60,000 nt of DNA from Owenia fusiformis (lineage: Eukaryota; Annelida; Polychaeta; Sabellida; Oweniidae), in NCBI GenBank assembly GCA_903813345.2, contig CAIIXF020000009.1:17945759-18005758 (forward strand), read 5' to 3'. Position 1 is the first letter of the stretch, and each line of letters opens with the position of its first letter. A model generated the notes under the pieces. The model saw only the letters and a program-made list of their open reading frames with translations. It was not told where the DNA came from and did no database searches. Shown here one piece after another: positions 1 through 12,300 of this stretch. The position numbers were made by a program, and so were the translations under genes.

Positions 1-180
1 ACTATGAAATTTAAATGTAAGTCTTAATTTTGCCAAAAATGGTGAAAATTCCCAAAGTGGGCCTTTAAACTATATTTTCAAACTTTGCACTGTCTTTAAA
101 GGCCGGCTATATTCTTAATTGACAAATAAATCACCACTGGCTTCTTTCTATTGGCCTTCTTTAGGTTTTAATAATCCTAC
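1..180. other. ADAMTS intron 16, no exon seen
   Basis: AT-rich sequence to the left edge, with stops in the expected frame and no acceptor followed by spacer-like coding. Confidence 0.5.
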
Positions 181-301
181 CATTTCGAGGTGTCTTGTTA
201 TATGTGCCAGTGACCAACTGACAGTCCTTATTCTGCCCTTTACATGTGCCACATAGATCATTCTCTATGTCAGACCCAATCACACCATTACAGCCAACTT
301 T
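181..301 (-). CDS. ADAMTS exon 16: end of cysteine-rich domain, start of spacer
   Basis: 121 bp, phase 0 to 1, between GTTTTAG and GTAGGA. It encodes [23 protein letters not shown] and LVTGTYNK, the CGxCxGxxxxC end of the cysteine-rich domain. No further exon is visible in 1-180, so the gene continues outside. Confidence 0.9.
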
Positions 302-3300
302 CTAAAACATAAACATCATATTACCTAAATCCGAAGTATGGGGCTTTTTGGAGTGTTTTTCTAAAAACTATATAGAATTACTTTGATCAGCAAGTGTACT
401 TAAGATGTATTGGTCACTTATGATTATTAGAGTCAATCTGGGAATACTTTGATTTGATTCCAAGAGTCAATATCCCACTTGATTGATAAAAGAAATCAAA
501 CTTTGCACATGTTGAAATGAGTAGCCTTGCATGAAGTACAACGTATCTTGTCCTTCTGACATGTCTGATCTACATTATCTATTTCTCTTACAGTTTGAAG
601 AAGCTTGAGCAAAAATTGCTTGATCATTGATTGATGAATTAATCAACTGTACCTTGCATTCACCTCGTATACACCTCATGTTTGTATCATCATAGTTACA
701 GAACGTTCCATCTGTAACCATTGTCCTGGTTGTCAAGATATCATTAGTATCCATGGAAATGCAAGTCAATCGACAGTGAAGACTCTCTGAAAAAGAAACC
801 CCACCAACATTGTTATTTCAAGACTACAATCATAATTTTATGAAATTAAAGACTTTAAGGTTATAAATTGATCCACCAAATATCTAAGAGAAAAATGTTA
901 CCATTTCGGTGTTGCCATGGCAACCATGTGTGGAGACGATTCCCAATCATTTTGTGATCATTCAACAATGTGCATTGTTCTGCCCGATAATCCTTGTTGC
1001 CTCCTGGGCATTCCTGAAAGGTAGATCAAATCATTTGAAAATTAAAAAATTTTGTTAAACATTTTTTATCAACATTTAATGATAAGTTGGATAATTATTG
1101 TCTAGTAATGTGTTATGTTTAACGAAACTCAGAAGAAAATATCAAGAGCTCTCTGAAATCTAGACTTTCATACCTGTTTGTTACACATTTCTAACTGTTC
1201 CTGTGATCCCTCGCATTCATACCCACCATATGCTGGTCTGAAACAAAATGCAAATGTACATATGTAGGCTATAAAGTTTCCCTTTTAAATACTCATTAAC
1301 CTACTAGATTTTGTTTATAATGATGCACATTTTGCGACATTTTGTAAGCATAATGCCCAATATGTCTATGTTGTAACAAATGGTTGAGCTGCCAGGCTTA
1401 TAGTATTAAAGCAGCTTACAAAACACTATCAATATTGCATGCAGAACGTACGGTGGATTATCACAAAGCCTCTTTCTGAACCTGGCTCCCATCCCACAAG
1501 TTCTAGAGCACTTGGACCACGAGGTCCAATCAGACCAAGCGCCATCTTGCAGGACGTCTGATTTTGGCACACACGCGCTGTTCATACACCACTAAAATAA
1601 AACGCCAATGTGGTATAATATGCTTCCAACTAAAGGTATTAATAAGAGTGTGGGGCCCCCATGCAAACGAAGCGAAGTTTTTATTTGTCGTCTGGATAGT
1701 ACATGTAATTATCTAAACAATTAAAACGCATGAAAGTTTTTATATGGACGGGTCCAGAAATCGTCCATTAATAAATTTATCTAATTTCGATTATCCAATA
1801 CAATGGACAAAACACGTAGCCTTGGGATACAACGTTAAGAGCGTGTAATTTGTGCTCACCCTGTAAGGTCCACACTCAGTTCCTGGGAGTGGAGGTCCTC
1901 GTTTTGTCTTGCACAAGTATTTATTCTTTACCTCACTGCACCACAATGTTTCACATGGATCCATGTCAGGGAACTGAAATGAAAGCAAAATGGGGTGAAA
2001 CGAATAGCTGAAGTAGAAAATCTAGGAAATCACAATACGTCGAGTGGTGAATACGATCATTGGTGAATACGATCATTGATCAACAGTCAACACGAGTCGT
2101 CCTTGTCTAAATGTTCATAAAGAATCGTATCCACTTCTTAAATGCCTGTAAACACTGGTGATCCGCTCGATTACGCTGGTTACCGAAGGGTTCGTTTCGG
2201 TAACAAAATGTCGGAACGTCGAAGGTACGAGTTTTCTCTTTTCCTTATTTCACGCGTTGTAGGCAGAATCCCCACGATGTTTTTTTTTTATCACAAACGT
2301 ATATCAGTATCATATGTTTTAGAAAATGTACATGTTTGCGAAAAAATAGCTCAGAAGACAACAGAATCGTCGATTTAATTCCTCACTTAAGTTACATAAA
2401 CGGTTTGGGTTAAAAGTGCAGATCTTAACTGTTTTTCGAAATACCGTTTATGGAATTCTGCCTACAACGTGTAAAATAAGGAAAAAGACAAATCCAACCT
2501 TCGATGTTACGACATTTTGTTACCGAAACGAACCGTTTTGGTAACCAGCGTAATCGAATGGATCACCAGTGTGTAAAGGAACAAAATATTGTTATTACAA
2601 TGAAAATTATGAGGTACATATAAACAATAGTATGATCGTTATGTTAGTAGTTGCAGAAGTTATGCACAGTGGTGATAGAACCTCGGTTTCATTTTTGAAT
2701 CATTGTTCTTTTCGTTTTTGATTACTGCATTCGAACATACCACTTTGCAAAGAGTGTGGCCTTTTCCAAACTCCTGAACACATTGCTTCTCCAACCCCCA
2801 GTTTGTGCCAAATGGTTCGTCTATTGACGGCCACTTTTTCAAATGGTCTTCTTCAAATGGATCATCCAACAGACATGTATATGTGCTAAAAACAGAGCAA
2901 TATCATATGGATAAATAGGGGGTGCGGAAATCTTAAAACGGCATCCTTATTAGGGACACATCGTAACTAATTGCCCACATGGATTGCATCTTTGAATTTA
3001 TTTTGCAAAAATAATGGATTTTAATGTAGATAGACTTTGTGTATTGGAGTAATATAAATATGAAATAAGTCAATAGAATTTCTCATTCTACTATTCATTG
3101 CTCAAAAACTGTTATCATTAACGCATTAATACATCAATGCACTGTTTTTGAGGTTAACGAAAAAGATCGACACCAGCGACCACCGAGCGGTACGCGGTCG
3201 GTGTTTTCCACAGGTAGCCCCGAAACAGGGTTTGAGGAAAATCATGTAAAAGACCGACCATATTTGTAGCCTTAAAATATTGTAATAGTGACTATAAAAG

Positions 3301-6300
3301 TAACTAAGCAGAATGAAATTGGTCTTATAAAAACTGAGACATCACTTAAAAATATGACATTACAGACCAAGACGATGTTACGTTTTGCGTTTTTCAACGC
3401 GATTTGAATTTAAACACGGCCTTTTAAAGGCACTAGTTTTTAGTTTTAGTTTCGAAAACCCCTGTTTGTGCAAAATTGAAATATGTAAACCATGTAGGAA
3501 ACGAGTTATGGGTACATGAAAAGTATAACATGTGACTCCAATGAGAAAGCCATTTTAATAATTCACTGTACAGATGTACAAGTAAGTAAGTAACAGCTGA
3601 TCTTTGTGGAAACATTGCCCAAAAAGAAATGGTTTCCATATGAGTGATAATGAAGTTGAACATGGGCCATGATGAGCTCTCCAACCTACATCAGTCGTCT
3701 AGACAGTACTAAAGAAATCCATATTGATAGGTTAATCCTATCTACATATTGTAACAAGGTAGTTTTGCAACATTTCACATATGGCATTAGAATCATTGCA
3801 TTCGCAAACTGTTAAACTCCATTTCCGCGATCTATGCTTCCCAAACACTTCCGTCTTTGTGTTTTGGATTATTTTGTGTGTGGCCCAATCGAACTAGAAA
3901 CGCTGACAAATCTGTATCTGAACTTAGACAGAGATTTCTCAGTGCTGAATAACCCTTGCAATATATGAACTGGAGAACACTTGTTATTCACAGAGAACAA
4001 TTCTAACATTTGAAAACTAAAAACGGCAACTCCACGGAGTAGCAAATCCCAACAAATTGTTTGTGAACCTGAAATATGTCACATTTAGAATTCTGTTTCA
4101 TAAGCCGGCGTTTTTGGCTTTTCTGAGGCTCAAATTAGAAAAAATACAATATTGGGAATCTTCACTAAAATGGGTGATTTTTGTGATAACTAAACCATGG
4201 ACCTCTATATATCAAAAATGTCATGCATACACACGTTTCACCTGATGCGATACTAATAAATTCAAGAACCAACATACTCCATGTAGTGCCAGAGGCTGTC
4301 TTTACTACAACTTGTCCAGTAATGCTTCTCATACGTCGACTGAACAGTTGGCGCCATGATCTTCCCGTCAGTGGGGTCACTGTCACAATCATTCGTATCT
4401 CCATCGTGTTTCATACCCAATCTTAAAAAAGATGGCACTTGATATCATTCGTGTACACTGTTCACATCAAATGAATGTTTGAGATCTCATAGACAAACGT
4501 CTCTACATATTTCAGGTAGTATACAGCAAAGAATCGTATGGCATCCAGAAGTCCTAATCTTAATCTAATTTTCCAATGTCAGAAATGTACAAATTCGATT
4601 ATTCTGTTAAAATCGCTAAAGATAACATCAACCTTTTTTGATATGATAATTCAATTAAGGAAACATTGTCTTACACATGTCCTATCTCATGTGCAATCAC
4701 AAATGCAGAGGTTATCCCATCGTCCCGGTTCACTGCACAACTCCGTTTATGGTTACACATCCCAGTCACTGGGGCATACCCTGGGTGTTTAAAATAATAT
4801 AATTTTAATGTGTCCACAAAAAAATTGTAAACGAAAACAGCAACATTGGACGAGAACTAGATAGAAAAATCGAATGAAGAAAAAACGTATTTTCTATTTG
4901 AAACATTAACACACTACTATACCTAACACCTAGAAATGCATAAGATACTTTGTTTGTCTAATTGAATTGTTTAATATATTTTTGAAAGTGCCTTACTAGC
5001 ATCTAATTTTCAACCGATAGACCATTCATAAGGAACAGACAAATAAAAACAAATAAATAATCATTACTGATAAGCCAAATGGGTTGCTCATGAACACCAA
5101 ATGCAAGGTATAGTAGTGTGATTAAGCCTACGGGAACTTTCATTTCCGGTTGGGAGACTCACCAGCTGGACCTATTTCCTCTCTGGTAATATAGATAGCA
5201 AAGTCATGGCCGGCTTTATTGTTCAATGAATTGGACCATTCGCAGAATCTATCTAGAGTTTTTATAGCGTTCCCTCTCACCACGAGACCAGTCATCTGGA
5301 GGGAAATAAGAAATAAGTTAAAGAACAAAAAAACGACTACATGTGGTCTAGAAAGTTTTTTTAAATATTGAATTGGGATGTCAATACTTGATGAATGTTA
5401 AACTTTTCAAAACGGTGTCTAGCTGAGCGATTTACCACACGTTACGATGACGTTAATGTTATGAAAACATATGTGACCCATTGTGGGATCCAAAGTCTCT
5501 ATTATCCCTTGGAAGCCTTAGATAAAGAGAGACTCTGATAAATCAGAATGCAGGTGACCTATATCTTCCAAAGTAAGAACTCTAAAAGTACAAAACTTAG
5601 ACAAGCTAGACACATACCTGTTTTGTGTTTAAGTATACAATTCTGGTAACCACAAGTTGGATCTTAATCTCAAGACTAGTATGTCTGTAAGCCATATTCA
5701 CCTGAAAGATGAATGTAATACTGAAACAAAGCATTAAAATGACATAATGTCAGCACCTGGTTGCAATTATGCAAACGTGAAACATCTGTTACAGAAACAG
5801 ACGCTGCTGGTGACTATAAGAAAATGTCACCACCCAAAGTCTTACATGAAGAATAGATTCATCTTAGGTGCGGTGACAAAAATGATACATGATTTGAAGA
5901 TTATATCGTGCCTACAATCCATGTCTAGTTGAAAGCCCACGTTTTAACCTTGTTTTCAATTTTATTTTGAAGGGTGTGGTAGATTGTTGCACGATCAATC
6001 TAACAGCGAATCAATGCCTAGATGGATGCGAGATTATTAGATATGAATTCCTCCTTTTTATACTTTCATCCACTTTAATATTTTTTAGTTTATCTAAGCC
6101 ATTCGGGTCGTCATCTGTTTATTGTAAATATCCACCCACCACACTATATTAAATGTGCTAGTTGGACGGCCCTGACCTAGACAATCTTGTGGTGTTACAA
6201 CTATGAATAACCATGAAAACTAATAACAACACATCCCGATAGAAATACGTGAGAACCACTTCACCACAGTGTTAACCAGAAAATGCGACCAGAAAATCTT

Positions 6301-9300
6301 GTTTTGGAATAACTTTGTCATTAAAGGTGGAAACCTCCAGAAGGCCATGTTAAATGTTCGTCTTCCAAACATTGATGGTACTTGTACAAACCTATTTCAA
6401 ACATTGATACGTGTACAAACCTATTTCAAACATTGATGGTACGTGTACAAACCTATTCCAAACATTGATGGTACATTTACAAACCTATTCCAAAAATTGA
6501 TACGTGTACAAACCTATTTCAAACATTGATACGTGTACAAACCTATTCCAAACACTGGTGGTACATGTACAAACCTATTCCAAACATTGATGGTACGTGT
6601 ACAAACCTATTCCAAACATTGATATGTGTACAAACCTATTCCAAACATTGATACGTGTACAAACATATTCCAAACATCGATGGTACATTTACAAACCTAT
6701 TCCAAACATTGATGGTACATGTACAAACCTATTCCAAACATTGATGGTACATGTACAAACCTATTTCAAACATGTACAATCTTATGCAATGGAAACAATG
6801 TACTTGGACATCACCTGCCATCTCAATTGTCTAATGGTCATGGTTTATTTCTTTTACATTATTCATCGAAACAGATTTTACATAAATTCTGTGTTAGTGG
6901 AGTCACAACATCCTTTAAAGGAACAAAATTGAGACTTTTATAGCAAAATACATGCTTTACTTAACACATAGGCCTACGTTTTATTCTTAATTCCTAACAC
7001 GTTATGGAAACAAAATGGAGACTTTAATGTACTCGTATGTTTTACATACCACATGCATGAGGGTCAGGAGGTACAACTCGGATACATCCTTTCCGTGGAA
7101 TCTTAGAATACTTTGATCTGCCACAACTATTGTCTCCATATACTATGAATTCCTCCTTTTTATACTTTCATCCACTTTAATATTTTTTAGTTTATCTAAG
7201 CCATTCGGGTCGTCATCTGTTTATTGTAAATATCCACCCACCACACTATATTAAATGTGCTAGTTGGACGGCCCTGACCTAGACAATCTTGTGGTGTTAC
7301 AACTATGAATAACCATGAAAACTAATAACAACACATCCCGATAGAAATACGTGAGAACCACTTCACCACAGTGTTAACCAGAAAATGCGACCAGAAAATC
7401 TTGTTTTGGAATAACTTTGTCATTAAAGGCGGAAACCTCCAGAAGGCCATGTTAAGTGTTCGTCTTCCAAACATTGATGGTACTTGTACAAACCTATTTC
7501 AAACATTGATACGTGTACAAACCTATTTCAAACATTGATGGTACGTGTACAAACCTATTCCAAACATTGATGGTACATTTACAAACCTATTCCAAAAATT
7601 GATACGTGTACAAACCTATTTCAAACATTGATACGTGTACAAACCTATTCCAAACACTGGTGGTACATGTACAAACCTATTCCAAACATTGATGGTACGT
7701 GTACAAACCTATTCCAAACATTGATATGTGTACAAACCTATTCCAAACATTGATACGTGTACAAACATATTCCAAACATCGATGGTACATTTACAAACCT
7801 ATTCCAAACATTGATGGTACATGTACAAACCTATTCCAAACATTGATGGTACATGTACAAACCTATTTCAAACATGTACAATCTTATGCAATGGAAACAA
7901 TGTACTTGGACATCACCTGCCATCTCAATTGTCTAATGGTCATGGTTTATTTCTTTTACATTATTCATCGAAACAGATTTTACATAAATTCTGTGTTAGT
8001 GGAGTCACAACATCCTTTAAAGGAACAAAATTGAGACTTTTATAGCAAAATACATGCTTTACTTAACACATAGGCCTACGTTTTATTCTTAATTCCTAAC
8101 ACGTTATGGAAACAAAATGGAGACTTTAATGTACTCGTATGTTTTACATACCACATGCATGAGGGTCAGGAGGTACAACTCGGATACATCCTTTCCGTGG
8201 AATCTTAGAATACTTTGATCTGCCACAACTATTGTCTCCATATACAGAATTCTTCGTTTTAGATCTTCTCTTCTACTTCGCTTCTGTCGTCTATGGTGGT
8301 CGATTGTTTCTACAATTACAAATGTATTTACTTAATTGTTTCGTAAAGAATAAACATCTTTTCAAAACAGTGTTCCACTTGTATTTATAAGAGAGGTATT
8401 GTCGGCTATGCGATATTTTTGGTACCCTTTCATGATTTTACCGTATCGTACGGTACGGTACTATACCCTTAATACCGTACGGTACGATGCCATACCCTTA
8501 ATACCATACGGTACCGTGAAAACGGAACCGTGTGGTGCCGTATACGTTCCCGTTATTTCAGAGTGCGGATCGGTGATGATAATATGTTGAACTTAATATG
8601 GAATAACTGGCATTATATACGTATCCATAGAATAATGAAGCTACAGTAGAACCTGAACACCTGGCTAATCCGAACACCTCCCTATCTGAACACTTTTTTC
8701 GTGAAATGGGAACCCATTTTTCCTCCCATTGAGATTCCCATGCTAAAATACCTTGAAATGTGAACACTTCTCAATTTGAACAGTGAACAATCATATTTGA
8801 AAATTTAACCTGTCTAATCTGAACACTTTTAATAAAATTTCACACGTTTCAGACAAAATTGCTCAAATATTGTTATGATATCAAAACTTTGGGAAAAAAC
8901 TTGAATGGTCTTGATTATAATAGGGCTTTCCAGCATGACTAGATTCATTTGAATTGAATTTTCAAATTTCTGAAATGCATAAAGCTATGTGGTCAACATT
9001 TCTTCAGAATCCAGAATATAAATCTCGCGAATGCAAAAACCTCGAAATGTGAATACCTCCTAATCTGAACGCTTTAAGCCGGTCTCAATGGCGTTCGGAT
9101 GAGACAGGTTTTACTGTATATATAAATGATTATTTTTTGTTGGTTATATTCTCATGAAGTTCAAGAGTATACTATGTTGTTTTAAACTAATATTATAGGA
9201 TCAGTACAACCGTGCTGGACGAATGTAGATTTTGACTACGTTATTGTGTGTTGTGCCACTGCTGGATGGGGTTTTATCAATGTTTATTGTTTTTGCGGTA

Positions 9301-12300
9301 GGCCTATGTTAAAATATCTCAAATAATTGTTCACAATAAACGAATCAATCTTATTCGGGAAAAACATAGTTTATTTACCATCTAGCTCGACAAAGTCATT
9401 CCTAAGGTCCCTCGTGACGTTCTTTACGGGAACTTTATACACAGCATGCGGATGCCTGGGGTCATTGGTCATTTGTGGAAGGGGCTTTATAAATAAATCA
9501 TCTTCTTTTGTGCTCAACACACCTGTCTAAAACCATTAAAAAACAAGTATAAATACCTTGCTAACAATAGGATGCGAAAACAAGGAAGTCAAGAAATTAG
9601 TATTGCCTTTAACTTAAAAATGATGTCAATATGTTTAAAGTAAACAATGTCTTGATTTGTTTACAGAGGTTACACCAATATTGTGACACCACTTCATGAC
9701 TGCCTTCATCATTTACAGTAACTATCAATCTTCAATCACATGTTCTGGTTTTTGATAGTTCCTTGATTTTGTTTTCTTTTGATATAAGGTTCTAAGTTAC
9801 TTACTTCCGTAAGTGGGATACTCAATTAGTTAATGATGACTTTATATTATGCGCTCAAGGCATGCTTCATAAAATTCTTCATATTTTGATACACCCTAAA
9901 GTTTACCCCGATATCTGTGAATCATTGAGTTGGGAGAATAACGTGTGGTTTTGACAACAATAAGGAAATGAATATGCCCAGCAGTAATGTTTGCGTAGCG
10001 GAGTTCCGAATCAATCAACAGATACTGACGCATTCTTCTTGGAACACAGACAATCAATTTCAAGTTTTGAAATAATTGTAAAAGGAAACATTAATTTTAC
10101 GATTGTAACGGATACCATTAACTACATGGTTCATATCCAGGCTATCACCAAGGTACTCACTATCCCGCCGCATAGATCAACAAGGGCGTGTGAACCGTCC
10201 ATATCTTTGATATCACCATCATAAATGCATCCCCGTTTGATCGGACTCGCCTCAGTGATGTCGCCCTCCGGCCATTCAACCGTGGCGAACGGAGCGACGA
10301 TCTTATCATCCCTGTGTAGCTGGAGCTGCAGCATTTTATCGTTCAGATTGAACATAAGGTTTATAAGGGTTGTTTCGTTGAAAGCCTGTGTTGATCGCTT
10401 TGCTCGGCCTGATATATTATCATCATGAGAGGTAGTAGGAAGATGGGTCTCAACTTCAAATGATATGAATTGCCCATTTTCGTTAACTAGGAATGGTACT
10501 GTTACTTCATATGTTTGTAATGATTCTAATGTTTCTTCCACAGAATCTAAAACAAATGAAAAAATAATCTAATATCCAAACAATATTTTCACCTTCATGT
10601 TCCCGTCCATGAAAATACATAGATACTAGATTACAATTGTTCTATGTTTAAATGTTTGCTATAGGTTATTGTGGTAGAACGAATCTATATATACCAACCT
10701 CTGAAGCTCCGGCCTTGCTCTGTAGTCGCCTAGAAAGAAAAATAACACAATTGAAAGGGCAACATTAAACACTTTACCACAGACACATATACTCTAAGCC
10801 ATTATCATGTATCAGCCATTAAACTAGGCGATCACAGGGTAAAAGAGGAACTCCAAATTTCTCTTTTTGTTTTTTTAAATCTTACGTATAGTTTGCGAAA
10901 AAGAGCCAGTAATCCGCAATGTGTGAAACAGAAAGAGCCCAGTGCCTGGTTAACAGGATTCTAACCAGAAGTCTAAGAGAGATACAATATCATTTAATAG
11001 GATATTGATGCAATGTTGTGTTCTAAATGAACTTTTGTTGTTTCTGGTTAAAATCCAGTTCGTGATATTCTGTTACATTTCAACAAAAAAGTGAACTTGA
11101 ACTGTTGAAGTGAGGCAATGCAAGGTCCTTTGCCTTCTTGTTATAACAAAGTGGATTGAATCAAAACATTTGCTTGGTTTAATGGTATTTGCATCTTTAT
11201 AATTAATTACAGATTGAAGTTCAAAGACTAGGAAGTGATTTAACTAATAACCGATCCAGGTTTGGTGCATTTGTAAAGGGGTAGACGAGAACAGGCAGTA
11301 CAAGACATAAATAAGTCATTTGTTAACTCCGTTACATCAAATTACAAAACGAAGGATGGTCCATGTGAGGATTAAGATGCTGTGGATTCATCCCACAGGG
11401 CAGTGTTGTAAACATTGTTTATTAACTGACACCCACAATTCCTATTTCAAGAAAAAGACTATAAATTCATCTTCAAACAAAAATTTTACCAAAATGAATA
11501 CGAATCAATTGTTACATATCCATAAATCTTGAAAATAACACAACTGACGTCTGCTTGTATTTCGCCGTTGATGGCAGACTGCCAAATGTCTCGTCCATAT
11601 CAGAACATTGTTTAGGGAAATGTCTAAAAGCCTGGATCAAGCCGGGAGATAAAACATCCCTGGGTAGAGGTTTCCGGTTTCTTTTATGTTTTTGATATTT
11701 TATATAAATTGTAGATCAAGTTCGCAATTTACCTATAAGCGCAGACTAGTTCCATTTGGCCACAAGCACATCTTTATTATTCCATCGAAGTTCGTTAGGG
11801 ATAAAGTAAAGCCCCTCGTCCGTCCGTCCGTCAGTCAGTCATATGGTCAGTCCGTCCGGAAAATAACTCTAATACTAGCTAATGAACAAATTGTCTCCTT
11901 ATTTGGTGGAAAAATGTAAAAAGATTTTTTTCAAGATGGCCGCCGCTTTAATGGCTGCAATTTTCGCCTTTTCATTTCCAACCAACTATCTCTATTACCA
12001 TTTGATATGTTGTTATTGGAATGTATAAGAGTGTATGGGGGTTGAGAAAACTGAACTGTCTCTATGGCTTTATCATACTCAAATGAAAGGGATTCGAGAT
12101 TTTTTCCCTCGAAAGTAATAGAAATATTTGAAAATCCGAAATGGCCGCTTGATGTACGATTTTGTAGTTATTCGAGATCTCATTGAAACATTATATATAT
12201 ACAATACTGTACTCAAATGGAAGCTATTTCATTTTAGAGTAGATAACAAATCATTTTTTCTTATTCATTCAGAAAATCCAAAACTACCATCTAATGCGAG

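Larger units (their letters stand above)
6042..7143. repeat. 1102-bp tandem duplication, copy 1
   Basis: It aligns base for base with 7144-8245. The differences seen are single bases (for example around 6329/7431 and 6354/7456). It holds intron sequence, a minisatellite and the last 94 bp of ADAMTS exon 5. Near identity means a recent duplication or an assembly artefact. Confidence 0.95.

Noticed and set aside
2142-2378. 78-codon plus-strand frame
   Set aside because: Lies in the left arm and centre of the foldback MITE; no domain and no splice context.
6597-6932. Open frame with a YKPIPNID repeat, and its copy at 7699-8034
   Set aside because: Translation of the 29/32-bp minisatellite on the strand opposite the ADAMTS gene, duplicated with it.
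10131-10541. Possible separate 136-residue gene starting at 10541
   Set aside because: The apparent start is an internal GTG; the frame is exon 3 of the ADAMTS gene and runs past its donor at 10160.
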